This document shows positions 8,907-17,838 of a DNA stretch of 64,000 nt, piece by piece. The stretch's first letter is position 1. Each line of letters begins with the position of its first letter. The position numbers and the translations under genes were made by a program. Origin of the DNA: Alphaproteobacteria bacterium (GTDB taxonomy: Bacteria > Pseudomonadota > Alphaproteobacteria > Rhodospirillales > Rhodospirillaceae); NCBI GenBank assembly GCA_003246625.1, contig QJZR01000013.1, positions 217,785-281,784 on the forward strand. The letters are read 5' to 3'. The notes under the pieces were generated by a model that searched no databases, had not been told where the DNA came from, and saw only the letters and a program-made list of their open reading frames with translations.

Positions 8907-11198
8907 TCATGAAGTTGGAGCGCTTTCACCAGGCAGTTCGAAGAAGACGGTGGCGCCGCCGCCCTCCGGCGAAAGCGCGCCGACCCGCCCGCCGTGCAGT
9001 TCGATCAGGGCGCGGACGATGCTCAGCCCCAGGCCCGAGCCCTCGGTGCTGGCCCCGGCGGTGCCGCGCACCCGACTTTCCAACTGGCGGAAGCGGTCGA
9101 ACATCACCGGCAGGAAGGACGCGGGAATGCCCGGCCCCTGGTCGGTGAACTCGACGCGGATCAGGCCGTTTTCGGCGACGGCGCGGATGCGGATGGTGCC
9201 GCCCTCGGGCGAGAAACGCACCGCGTTGCCGAAGACGTTGATCGCCACCTGCGCCAGGCGGTCGGCGTCGCCTTCCACCCGCAAGGGGTGGCTGGGCAGG
9301 TCCCAGTCGATGGACAGGGCCTTCGCCTCCGCCAGCAGGTGGTGGTTGTCGACGCTTTGCCGTAGCACCAGACCCAGGTCGATGGGCCGGGGGTCGAAGG
9401 CGATCATCCCGGCGTTGATGCGTTCCAGGTCGAGCAGGTTGGTGATCAGACGCAGTAGGCGGCGGCCGTTGCGTTCCGCCATTTCCAGCAGGTCCTTGAT
9501 GCGTTCCGGCGGCAGGTTGCCGCTGCCCGCCAGGCTGAGCGCGCCGAGGATGCTGGTCAGGGGGGTGCGCAGGTCGTGGCCGACGGTGGTGACCAGTTCG
9601 GATTTCAGGCGGTCGAGACGCTTGCGCTCCGAGATGTCCTGGAAGATGGCGATGAACAGCGGTTCGTGGTCGAGGTCGACGCGGCTGATCGAAACCTCGG
9701 CGGGAAAGGCCTGGCCGTCGGCGCGGCGTCCCATGACCTCGCGCCGCCGCGTCGAAAGCGGGGCGGAGCCGTCGATCAGGCCGTGGATGTCGAAGGGTGC
9801 TGCCATTCCCTCGGGGGAGAGAATGCGGACGTGCCGCCCCAGGACGTCGCGCACGGCGGTGCCGAACAGGCGCTCGGCGGAGGCGTTGAAACCGACGATC
9901 AGCCCCGCCGCGTTGACCGTCACCACGCCTTCCATGATGGCGTCGAAGATGGCGCGCACCCGCTCTTGCCCGGCGCGCAGGTCGTGTGTCGTCTGGCCGC
10001 GCCGCCGTTCCGCCGCGTGTACCGAGATCAGCGCGGCAAGGGTGGGCAGGGCCTGGGTCAGTTCGGCGAGCAGGGGCTCGTCGAAGGGGGCGGCGCGGTC
10101 CGACAGCATCAGCAGGCCGACGGTGCGGCCGCGCACGGCGACCGGCAGGGCCAGGGTGTGGCCGGGGCCCTCGGCGCCGGTTTCGGCGCGGGCCGGGGCG
10201 CCGCTGGCCAGGGCATGCGCCGCCGCGGGCGGCAGGGCGTGGGCGTCGCCCCAGGCGCCGGTCGCGGCCAGGGGCTGGATGCCGTCGCCGACCGGCACGG
10301 CGATCATGCCCGCGTGGCAGTGGGCGACGCGCAGCATGCCGTCGAGAAAGCGGGCGAAGACCCGTTCGCGGTTGCTGCCGCCCAGGAAGGCGGTCTGGCT
10401 TTCGCTGAGCAGGCGCAGCAGCGCCGCCTGACGCTCGATGTGGGCCTGCGCCAGGCGGGCGCGGCTGACGTCGCAGACGCGCAGCAGGGTTTCGCCGGTT
10501 TCCGGACGGTGCAGGCTGATTTGCAGGCGGCGGTGGCTTTCGGTGTGCAGGTCGAGGGGGCGCCCGCCGCGGCGCAGCAGATGCCGTTGCAGCGTCTTCG
10601 CCCGGGGGTGTTCGCCGTCCGCCGTCACGTCGCCGCCGATCAGCGCGGCGAGCAGGTCGAGCAAGGGGGTGCCGGGGGCGGGGGGCTCGCCGGGGGCGGG
10701 GATCAGGGCGCGCAGGGACGCGTTGCAGGACAGCAGGCGCAATCCGGCGTCGACCAGGGCATAGCCGCAGGTGCCGTCGTCCGGCCCCGGCAAGGGGGCG
10801 GGGCGGGGGTCCGCGACGGGTTCGGCGGCGGTGTCGAAGCCGGGCAGGTCGTGGGCGACCAGCAGCACCGCCTCCACTCCGCCGGTCGAGTCGCGCACCG
10901 CCGCGTAGTTGCCGGTCAGGGTGCGTTCGCCGGAAGAGGCGGCGACGCGATGCGTCGCGGTGACGGCGTGGCCGCCGCCCGCCACCTCGCGGACCGGAGT
11001 GTCGAACAAGTCGGAGGCTTCCCCCAGGGTTTCGCGCAGGGGGCGCCCGTCGCGCACCGGCAGCAGGCTGCGGAAGGCGGGGTTGGCGTAGGCGACGGAC
11101 AGGTCGGGCAGGAAGACCGCGACGGCATCGCGCGCACCGTCGAACAGCCGGGCATAGGCGGCGGAATCGAAACGGGGCGGTGCCGGTCTCTTGCTCAT
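8907..11198 (-). CDS. Multi-PAS/GAF sensor histidine kinase
   Basis: A kinase of 763 residues from the ATG at 11198 (MSKRPAPPRF); an upstream in-frame start at 11255 has a less convincing N-terminus. In order it has a PAS domain (about 12-120), a second PAS-like region (about 140-250), a GAF-like domain (about 260-405), a PAS domain (about 415-530), HisKA with the phospho-His in VGHDLRTPLTS, and an HATPase_c domain with NVFGNAVRFSPEGG, DQGPGIP and GSGLGLSIV. No membrane segment is evident, so it is probably cytoplasmic. It is followed by the NarL-type regulator. The signal sensed is unknown. Confidence 0.9.
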   Translation of the reverse strand: MSKRPAPPRFDSAAYARLFDGARDAVAVFLPDLSVAYANPAFRSLLPVRDGRPLRETLGEASDLFDTPVREVAGGGHAVTATHRVAASSGERTLTGNYAAVRDSTGGVEAVLLVAHDLPGFDTAAEPVADPRPAPLPGPDDGTCGYALVDAGLRLLSCNASLRALIPAPGEPPAPGTPLLDLLAALIGGDVTADGEHPRAKTLQRHLLRRGGRPLDLHTESHRRLQISLHRPETGETLLRVCDVSRARLAQAHIERQAALLRLLSESQTAFLGGSNRERVFARFLDGMLRVAHCHAGMIAVPVGDGIQPLAATGAWGDAHALPPAAAHALASGAPARAETGAEGPGHTLALPVAVRGRTVGLLMLSDRAAPFDEPLLAELTQALPTLAALISVHAAERRRGQTTHDLRAGQERVRAIFDAIMEGVVTVNAAGLIVGFNASAERLFGTAVRDVLGRHVRILSPEGMAAPFDIHGLIDGSAPLSTRRREVMGRRADGQAFPAEVSISRVDLDHEPLFIAIFQDISERKRLDRLKSELVTTVGHDLRTPLTSILGALSLAGSGNLPPERIKDLLEMAERNGRRLLRLITNLLDLERINAGMIAFDPRPIDLGLVLRQSVDNHHLLAEAKALSIDWDLPSHPLRVEGDADRLAQVAINVFGNAVRFSPEGGTIRIRAVAENGLIRVEFTDQGPGIPASFLPVMFDRFRQLESRVRGTAGASTEGSGLGLSIVRALIELHGGRVGALSPEGGGATVFFELPGESAPTS

Positions 11199-11299
11199 CG
11201 GGGGCGTCCGTTGTCCATGCGCCGGGGCGGGCACGTCCGTTGGGGATTCGCACACCTACGCCGCGGCGGCAAGTACTTTACGCGAGCCGGGCGTGGGGG

Positions 11300-13168
11300 T
11301 CACGGCAGAATGCCGACGGCGAGATGGCGGGGATCGGCCTTGGCGATTTTCTTCAATCCGGCGATCAGGGGGCTGATGCCGTCCTCGTCGCGCTGGCGGC
11401 TTTCCGGGCGGATGCGCACCACCCCGGCGCTGACCGAAAGCAGGGGGAAGGCGCGTTCGGTGCCATAACGGTCGGCGATGGTGATGAAGCCTTTTTCCCG
11501 CGCCGCCTCGTCGTAGTAGGCGGCGACCTCGTCGCGGAAGTCGGCGATCGTCCGTTCGACCTCGGCCTCGATCGCGTCGAAGTCCGCCACCGCCTTGCGT
11601 CCCGAGACGAAATCGTCGCCGCCGACATGGGCGATGAAGTCGTCGGCGCCGCCGAACCGCCGCCGCAGGATGTCGGCGAAGGCCTGGATCGCCCGGTCGC
11701 CCAGGCGGAAGCCGTAGTGGTCGTTGAAGGGTTTGAAGTTGTCGAAGTCGTAGTAGACCATCACGTGTTCGGCGGCGGGATCGGCCAGGCACTCCGACAG
11801 GAACTCGTGAATCACCGTGTTGCCGGGCAGGCGGGTCAGCGGGTTCTGGTCGCGGGCGACCGCCAGGTTCTTGTCGTTGATCACCCGCAGCAAGGCGTTG
11901 GCGGAGAGGAACCCCGCGTACTTGACGGCGCCGTCGACGAGGATCAGCCCCTCGGCGTCGCCGGCCCCGGAAAAGATTTCGAGGATGCGTTCGGCGGGCA
12001 GGTTGACCGCCGCCGCCGGGCAGGAGGTGATGAAATGCCGCAGCGACCGGCTGTAGGCGCGGTTGGCCATCAGGTCGCGGCCGAACTGGGAATAGGTGTA
12101 TTCCTTGAGGTCGCCCTCGCGGACGATGCCGAGCGGCTCGCCCGTGGTGTCGACCACCGGAAAGAAGGTGCGGGTCTTTTCGGCGCGGAAGCGTTCCAGC
12201 ACCTCGATCATGCGGGTGTCGACGCGCAACGGGGCGATGCTCTCCATGCGTTCGAGGAGGATGCGTTCGTCGCTGCGCGTCTGGCGGCGGTCGCGGCGGC
12301 TCATCTCGCGCACCTCGGGGTATTCGCGGGCGATGGCGTCGATCTCGGGCAGCGGCGGACAGACCAGGAACCCCTGCACCAGGTCACAGCCGACCTCGCG
12401 GCAGGCGAAGTATTCGGCCTCGGTTTCCACCCCCTCGGCGACCGCCATGATTCCCAGCAGGTGGGCGATGCCGACCACGTGGGAGGAGAAGATCTTGCGC
12501 CGGGAGTCCTCGGCGATGCCGGCGAGAAGGGTGCGGTCGATCTTGATGAAGTCGGGGGTGGCGCCGTAAAGCCCTTGCAGGCTGCCCAGTCCGGCGCCGA
12601 AATTGTCGATGGCGTAGCGCAGTCCCGATGTCGATCCGCGCCGTTCGCGCGACAGTTCGTGCAGGGCCTCGGGCAGGGGGTGGCGCTCGGAGATGTCGAG
12701 GACGACCGAGTTTTCCTCCAACTCGTGGTCGCGGATCAGGCGGCGCAGGCGCGGCAGGACCGCCGTCGTGGCGGCGGCGTCGAAGATGCGCGCGTCGAGA
12801 TTGATGAACAGCTTGCGGTCGCGGCAGAACGGCCAGGTGGCATAGGCGGCGATCGCCCGTTGCTTGAGCGCGAAGTCCACCGCGCCGAGGACGCCCTCGG
12901 CATGCGCCGCGTCGAGCAGGGCGGGGATACCGACGAAACCGTGCCGTTCCACGCCGCGCGGCAGGACCTCGATGCCGTAGGTGTTGCCGGAATGGATGTT
13001 GACCACCGGCTGGAAGACCAGGTTCAGGCTGTCGACCAGCGCGCGCCATGCGGCGGGCAGCGGCGGCGGCCATGCGGCGGAGTCCGTCGTTTCCGGGGCG
13101 TCCGCCGGGTCGGCGGGCGCCTCGGCGGGCGGGCGGGACAGGCTGTCGCGGCCGAACAGGGCCACCAT
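11300..13168 (-). CDS. EAL-CBS-GGDEF protein (probable c-di-GMP turnover)
   Basis: A 622-residue protein from the ATG at 13168; an upstream in-frame ATG at 13273 adds an arginine-rich tail unlike a domain. Its EAL-type domain (about 45-285) has GIEVLPRG, LDISER, FIKIDR and VAEGVETEAE. The DDFG pair is D188-N189 (IDNFGAGLGSL), so one metal-binding Asp is missing and phosphodiesterase activity is doubtful. A CBS pair follows (about 300-430), then a GGDEF domain with GGDDF at 516-520, which is compatible with cyclase activity. No transmembrane segment is seen. It lies upstream of the kinase-regulator pair on the same strand, 101 bases away. Confidence 0.85.
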   Translation of the reverse strand: MVALFGRDSLSRPPAEAPADPADAPETTDSAAWPPPLPAAWRALVDSLNLVFQPVVNIHSGNTYGIEVLPRGVERHGFVGIPALLDAAHAEGVLGAVDFALKQRAIAAYATWPFCRDRKLFINLDARIFDAAATTAVLPRLRRLIRDHELEENSVVLDISERHPLPEALHELSRERRGSTSGLRYAIDNFGAGLGSLQGLYGATPDFIKIDRTLLAGIAEDSRRKIFSSHVVGIAHLLGIMAVAEGVETEAEYFACREVGCDLVQGFLVCPPLPEIDAIAREYPEVREMSRRDRRQTRSDERILLERMESIAPLRVDTRMIEVLERFRAEKTRTFFPVVDTTGEPLGIVREGDLKEYTYSQFGRDLMANRAYSRSLRHFITSCPAAAVNLPAERILEIFSGAGDAEGLILVDGAVKYAGFLSANALLRVINDKNLAVARDQNPLTRLPGNTVIHEFLSECLADPAAEHVMVYYDFDNFKPFNDHYGFRLGDRAIQAFADILRRRFGGADDFIAHVGGDDFVSGRKAVADFDAIEAEVERTIADFRDEVAAYYDEAAREKGFITIADRYGTERAFPLLSVSAGVVRIRPESRQRDEDGISPLIAGLKKIAKADPRHLAVGILP

Positions 13169-13565
13169 GACGATCCCCCAGAAAAGGCGAAGGTGTGCGC
13201 GGGCGCGATTCCGCGCGTTTGCCGGAAGATTGATGGCGGCGGCGGCGGGCGCCGTCAACCGTGGATGCCGCATGACACAAAATATTCATGGCGGGACGTC
13301 CGGGGGTATGCGTTCGCCGGGGATGGGTTCCGATAGACTTGGCGAAGTAAACGACTTTTCGGCGAAAGACCGATATCGGATTTTTTCTTGTTCGTGGCAA
13401 TGGGACGGCGTTTCCGTGGCGTCGGCGTCTTGATCCGTCCGGAATTATTCGTGGCGGGCGCGGACTCGGCGCGTCCATGCGCTTTCTCTTGATTCGGCTC
13501 GGGCCCGGCGGCTAGAACAATCGGTCCGGCCCGCCCGGCCGCAACAGGACACCCGGAGCATTCGC
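13169..13565. other. Divergent intergenic region between the EAL-GGDEF gene and panD
   Basis: This stretch of 397 bases separates divergent genes and must hold both promoters. The part around 13370-13460 is relatively AT-rich. I see no recognisable RNA, repeat or ribosome-bound ORF with coding character. Confidence 0.5.
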
Positions 13566-14069
13566 ATGAGCCAGCCCAGCATCCGCAAGATTACCGGTCC
13601 CGCGGACATTCCCGGCGCCGAGGGCTATCGCCTCGACGGCGCCTTGCGCCCGTTCATGTACGGCAAGATTCACCGCGTCACGGTGACCGAGGCGCGGGTG
13701 GACTACATCGGTTCGATCACCGTCGATCCCTTGCTGCTGCGCGCCGCCGGGATTCTGCCGTATTCCTGCGTCGACGTGGTCAACGTCGCCAACGGCAACC
13801 GCCTGCGTACCTATGTCATCGAGGGGCGCGAGGGGCGGGGCGACTGCTGCCTGAACGGCGCCGCCGCGCACCTGTTCGCGCGCGGCGACCTGGCGATCAT
13901 CATGGCCTACGAGGAAGTCCCGGCGGACCGCCTGCCGGGACGGGAAAGCGTCGCGGTGATGGTCGACCCGAACAACCGTCCGACCGAGATCTGGACCTAT
14001 CGCGTGCCCGCCCCCGGCGAGGTCGGGCAGTCCTGCCGTCATGGACAGGCCTATCCCGATGCGACCTGA
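13566..14069 (+). CDS. panD: Aspartate 1-decarboxylase (extended form)
   Basis: A pyruvoyl enzyme that makes beta-alanine from aspartate for pantothenate and CoA. The core FMYGKIHRVTVTEARVDYIGS with Gly49-Ser50 is the self-cleavage site that yields the pyruvoyl group, and GNRLRTYVIEGREG and CLNGAAAHLFARGD follow. At 167 residues it exceeds the usual 115-140: about 25 extra residues precede the core and a tail of about 35 follows it. The end overlaps the start of the next gene by up to 29 bases, suggesting translational coupling. Confidence 0.9.
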   Translation: MSQPSIRKITGPADIPGAEGYRLDGALRPFMYGKIHRVTVTEARVDYIGSITVDPLLLRAAGILPYSCVDVVNVANGNRLRTYVIEGREGRGDCCLNGAAAHLFARGDLAIIMAYEEVPADRLPGRESVAVMVDPNNRPTEIWTYRVPAPGEVGQSCRHGQAYPDAT

Positions 14070-15342
14070 CCGCCGCCGTTCCCGCAAACCGCAGGCCGGA
14101 GCGCCGCTGACCCTGACCGTCGAGACGGTGGGCGCGGGCGGCGACGGGGTGGCGACGCGGGACGGGGTGCGCCACTTCGTTCCCCATGCCCTGCCGGGGG
14201 AGACGGTGGTCGCCGTTCCCCGCTCCCGTTCCGCCGAGGGGGTGCGCTGCACCCTGGAGCGGGTGGAAAATGCCTCGCCGCAGCGGGTGACGCCGTTCTG
14301 TCCGGTCTTCGGGCGCTGCGGCGGCTGCGCCTTCCAGCACTGGCGCCGCGACGCCCTGACCGCCTGGAAGCGCGAACGCGTCGTCGCCGCGTTGCGGCAG
14401 CGGGGCTTCGCCGATCCGCCGGTGGCGGAGGTGCGTTCCTGCCCCGAAACCACCCGCCGCCGCGCCACCCTGGCCTTGAAGGACGGCCGTCTCGGCTTTT
14501 CCGAGGCCGCCTCCCATGCCGTGGTGCCGGTCGACGCCTGCCCGGTGCTGCGGGCCGAACTGTCGGCCCTGATCGCGCCGTTGCGGCGGCTGCTGGCGCC
14601 GCTTGCCCGCGAGGCGGCGGTCGCCCTGACCTGGACCGATTCCGGCGCCGACGTCCTGGTCCGCGCCGCCGCCGAACCCGGCGGTTGGGAGGAACGGCAG
14701 GCCCTGGCGGATTTCGCCGCCGCTCACGACTTGGCCCGCCTTTCCTGGGACTCCGGTAGCGGCGCGGTGCCGCTGGCCACGGCGCGGCCGCCGACGATGC
14801 GCATCGGCGAGGTGGCGGTGGCCTTCCCCGACGCCGCCTTCCTGCAACCCAGCGCCGAGGGCGAGGCCGCCCTGCGCGGCGCGGTGCTGGAAGAACTGGG
14901 CGGCGCGGCGCGCGTCGCCGACCTGTTCTGCGGCCTGGGGACCTTCGCCCTGCCCATCGCGCGCGCCGCCGAACGGGTGGTGGCGGCGGATGCCGACGGC
15001 GCGGCGATTGCCGCGCTGACCGCGGCGGTGGCGGCGAACGGCCTGGGCAAACGCGTCGCGGTGGCGGCGCGCGACCTGTTCCGCGACCCCTTGCCCGCGG
15101 CGGAACTGGACGGCCTGGACGCCGTGGTCTTCGACCCGCCCCGCGCCGGGGCGGCGGCGCAGGCGCGGGAAATCGCCGCCTCCGCCGTGCCGCTGGCGGT
15201 GGCGGTTTCCTGCAACCCGGCGACCTTCGCCCGCGATGCCCGCATCCTGGCCGACGGCGGCTTTACCCTGGCCGCCGCGATTCCAGTGGACCAGTTTCCC
15301 CTGAGCCCCCATCTTGAGGTGGTCGCGGCGTTTCGGCGCTGA
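14041..15342 (+). CDS. Class I SAM-dependent RNA methyltransferase, TrmA/RlmD (RumA) family
   Basis: A uracil-C5 RNA methyltransferase of 433 residues. It has an N-terminal TRAM-like segment (LTLTVETVGAGGDGVA), an iron-sulfur cluster motif C87-x5-C93-x2-C96 with a likely fourth ligand C167, SAM motif I DLFCGLGTF (294-302), DPPRAG (365-370) and the catalytic cysteine C391 in SCNPATF. The family methylates U in 23S rRNA or tRNA; which target cannot be told. It overlaps panD; the ATG at 14059 is an alternative start with an 11-base overlap. Confidence 0.9.
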   Translation: MDRPIPMRPDRRRSRKPQAGAPLTLTVETVGAGGDGVATRDGVRHFVPHALPGETVVAVPRSRSAEGVRCTLERVENASPQRVTPFCPVFGRCGGCAFQHWRRDALTAWKRERVVAALRQRGFADPPVAEVRSCPETTRRRATLALKDGRLGFSEAASHAVVPVDACPVLRAELSALIAPLRRLLAPLAREAAVALTWTDSGADVLVRAAAEPGGWEERQALADFAAAHDLARLSWDSGSGAVPLATARPPTMRIGEVAVAFPDAAFLQPSAEGEAALRGAVLEELGGAARVADLFCGLGTFALPIARAAERVVAADADGAAIAALTAAVAANGLGKRVAVAARDLFRDPLPAAELDGLDAVVFDPPRAGAAAQAREIAASAVPLAVAVSCNPATFARDARILADGGFTLAAAIPVDQFPLSPHLEVVAAFRR

Positions 15343-15393
15343 TCCCGCCGTCGGAACCGCTGGACAGCGTTTCATCCGTCCCAGGGTTTCGTC

Positions 15394-16680
15394 ATGGCTG
15401 ATCGTCGTTCCTCGTCCATCGGGTTGTTGCTGGCGCGGTTGCGCCGCCGCGCCGTGCTGCGCGGTTTGGGGGCCGCCGCCGCCGGTCTGGCGCTGCGCCC
15501 TCTTGCCGCCTCGGCGCGGGCGCTCGATCCCGAACTGGTGGAGATTCCGGTCAACCCCGCGGGACGGCTGGAGGCGGCCTACGCCCTGTCCGGCGCCGCC
15601 CCCGGAACGCCGGTGCGCGCCATCCAGGGCCCCCTGGCGAAACGTCTGGCCGGGATGCCCCGGGTCGAGGCGATGACCCTGCGTCTGTTCCACTTCAACG
15701 ACATGCACAACGCCCTGTCGCCGCACGAGGCGGGGAAGGGCGAAACCCATGCCCTGGCGCAGATGGTGAAGCGGGTGCGCCGCGCCCGCGCCAAGGCCGC
15801 CGCCGACGAGGTGGTGCTGCTGCTGTCGGCGGGCGACGACCGCACCGGCGGCGATTTCGACAAGCTTCTCGGCGACGTCACCGGCGACGGCTTCGCGGTC
15901 GACCCGGCCTATACCGCCTATTCGGCGGCGGGGTTGGACGCCGGGGCCCTCGGCAACCACGAATTCGACCACGGTTCGCGCACCCTGCGCACCGGCATCC
16001 GGGAAGCGGCGCGCTTTCCGCTGTTTTCCGCCAACCTGTCGGGTTGTCGCGAGGTGGTGGCGGGCCGCGACTATCATCCCGCCGCGATCGCCGTGGCGGG
16101 CGGCCTGCGCATCGGTCTGATCGGCCTGATCACCTCGGTGACCAAGCATTACCGCAAGTCGGGGGAAGCGGACCTGAAGGTGGCGATGCCCACCGCCACC
16201 CTGGCCGAGCTGTTGCCCGCCGTCGCCGCCCTGTCCGACGTGGTGCTGATCCTCTCCCACTGCGGCTATGGCGAGGATCACGGCCCGCCCCGCGCCTCGG
16301 ACGGCTGGCGCTTCTATATCCGCGAGGGCGACCTGCCGCTGGCGCGCGCCGCCGCGAAGCTGACCGGCAAGCCGGTGGTGATCGTCGGCGGCCATACCCA
16401 CACCGTGCTCAACAAGACCGGGCTGGAGGCGGGGAACCTGGTCGACGGCGTGCCGATTCTCCAGGCCGGGGCGCGCGGCAAATACCTGGGCGAGGCGGTG
16501 CTGACCCTGCGTGCCGGGGAACGCTCGAAGCTGACCGCCCGGCTGCACGCGACCAAACTGCGCGACGACTTGCTGGACGAGAACGACCCCGACTATCCGA
16601 GGCGGGAACACGACGACGACTTCGACCACGGCTTCCAGAGGAAGACCATCGATCCATTACGGGCAAGGATGAAGGGATGA
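15394..16680 (+). CDS. Exported metallophosphatase, UshA/5'-nucleotidase-like
   Basis: A protein of 428 residues with a Tat-like signal (RRRAVLRGLGAAAAGLAL, 17-34) followed by an ASA-type cleavage region, so it is probably periplasmic. The calcineurin-like dimetal site is complete: FHFNDMH (99-105), SAGDDRTGGDF, GNHEFDHG (from 187), LSHCGYGED and GGHTHT. Unlike UshA it lacks the C-terminal nucleotide-binding domain, so the substrate is uncertain. Its TGA overlaps the ATG of the following peptidase gene (ATGA), indicating one operon. Confidence 0.85.
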   Translation: MADRRSSSIGLLLARLRRRAVLRGLGAAAAGLALRPLAASARALDPELVEIPVNPAGRLEAAYALSGAAPGTPVRAIQGPLAKRLAGMPRVEAMTLRLFHFNDMHNALSPHEAGKGETHALAQMVKRVRRARAKAAADEVVLLLSAGDDRTGGDFDKLLGDVTGDGFAVDPAYTAYSAAGLDAGALGNHEFDHGSRTLRTGIREAARFPLFSANLSGCREVVAGRDYHPAAIAVAGGLRIGLIGLITSVTKHYRKSGEADLKVAMPTATLAELLPAVAALSDVVLILSHCGYGEDHGPPRASDGWRFYIREGDLPLARAAAKLTGKPVVIVGGHTHTVLNKTGLEAGNLVDGVPILQAGARGKYLGEAVLTLRAGERSKLTARLHATKLRDDLLDENDPDYPRREHDDDFDHGFQRKTIDPLRARMKG

Positions 16681-17663
16681 AACCACACGCGGCGTTCCTT
16701 TTTCTGGTTTTCGGTTTCGCGGCCCCGGCGGTGGCGGACGATCTCCTCAAATTGGGGGTTCCCGCGGGCTGCACGGTGGGCGAGACCTGCTGGATCATCA
16801 ATTATCCCGACACCACGACCGCGCCGCCGGCGCGCGACTTCCGGTGCGGGCCGCGAACCTATTCCAATCATAACGGCACCGATTTCGCGGTCGCCGACCG
16901 CCACGCCATGGAGGCGGGGGTGCCGGTGCTGGCCGCCGCTTCCGGCGTGGTGGACTCGGTGCGCGACGGGGAATTCGACGGCGCCTATCTGGAATTGGGG
17001 CTGGACGCGGTGGCGCGGAAGGAATGCGGCAACGGCGTGGTCCTGAAACACGAGGGCCGCTGGCGCACGCAGTACTGCCACCTGCGCCGGGACAGCGTCG
17101 CGGTCAAGCCCGGGCAGAAGGTGAAAAGCGGCCAGACCCTGGGACTGGTCGGCCTGTCCGGGCGGAGCGAATTCCCGCATCTCCATCTGGCGGTGCGCCG
17201 CTATGGCCTGCCGGTCGATCCCTTCACCGCCCAAACCCTGGGCGGCGGCTGCGGCAAGGACGGCGGCAAGCCCCTGTGGCTGTCCGCCACGGGCGTCGAT
17301 TACCGCGAGACCGCGGTCTATGCCGTGGGGGTCGCCTCCCGCGTGCCGCGGGCCGACGAGATCAAGGCCGACGTCTCCCTGCCGGGGGCGCGGGCCAGCG
17401 GCAAGACCGATCTGGTCGGCTGGGGCGCCGCCTTCGGCTTCGCGCCGGGGATGCGTTTCCTCGTCGAGCTGGCCGCCCCCGACGGCACCGTCCTGGCGCG
17501 GCACGAGGATGCGGCCGACCACCCGCAGGCCTGGCGCTTTTCCGCCGCCGGACGTCGCCTGCCCAAGAACGGCTGGGCGCCCGGAACCTATCGCGTCACC
17601 GCGACGATGAGCCGCGACGGCGAGGTCCTGTCGCGGAAAACCGCGAGCTTCGAGATGAAGTGA
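16677..17663 (+). CDS. Secreted M23-family metallopeptidase
   Basis: A 328-residue protein with a Sec signal peptide (MKPHAAFLFLVFGFAAPAVA). A LytM/M23 zinc peptidase domain at about 40-210 shows the H-x3-D motif HNGTDFAVAD and the HxH motif FPHLHLAV. In this family the domain cuts peptidoglycan cross-bridges or activates amidases. The remaining C-terminal region (about 215-328) looks like a beta-rich module. It is translationally coupled to the metallophosphatase through a 4-base overlap, so both act outside the cytoplasm. Confidence 0.88.
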   Translation: MKPHAAFLFLVFGFAAPAVADDLLKLGVPAGCTVGETCWIINYPDTTTAPPARDFRCGPRTYSNHNGTDFAVADRHAMEAGVPVLAAASGVVDSVRDGEFDGAYLELGLDAVARKECGNGVVLKHEGRWRTQYCHLRRDSVAVKPGQKVKSGQTLGLVGLSGRSEFPHLHLAVRRYGLPVDPFTAQTLGGGCGKDGGKPLWLSATGVDYRETAVYAVGVASRVPRADEIKADVSLPGARASGKTDLVGWGAAFGFAPGMRFLVELAAPDGTVLARHEDAADHPQAWRFSAAGRRLPKNGWAPGTYRVTATMSRDGEVLSRKTASFEMK

Positions 17664-17666
17664 AAG

Positions 17667-17835
17667 TCAGGACAGGGGCTCCGCCCCTGGACCCCGCCGG
17701 AGGGCCGCGGTCCCTCCGGACCTCCCGGACATGTTCGAAGAAAAAGGGCCCCCGCAAGGGAGGCCCATTTTCTTCGATACGCATGGGGTCGAGGGGGCCG
17801 AGCCCCCTCGCGGGTCCGGGCAGCGCCCGGCCTGG
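17667..17835 (+). repeat. Structured intergenic element, copy B (fullest copy)
   Basis: Five hairpins stand in a row: CAGGGGC/GCCCCTG; CCGGAGGG with CCCTCCGG; the central TTCGAAGAAAA ... TTTTCTTCGA stem (17734-17777) with a GCAA loop; GAGGGGGC/GCCCCCTC; and CCGGGC/GCCCGG. It fills the gap between convergent genes for the M23 peptidase and ElbB. Compared with copy C the stems change on both sides and keep pairing. Confidence 0.8.
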
Positions 17836-17838
17836 TTT

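Noticed and set aside
11180..13336. Plus-strand 718-codon frame opposite the EAL-GGDEF gene
   Set aside because: The minus-strand frame has clear EAL, CBS and GGDEF motifs; the plus frame has none.
17734..17777. Central stem of the intergenic element as an IS terminal inverted repeat
   Set aside because: The arms are adjacent with only a small loop, there is no transposase or target-site duplication, and the element repeats as a whole between convergent genes.
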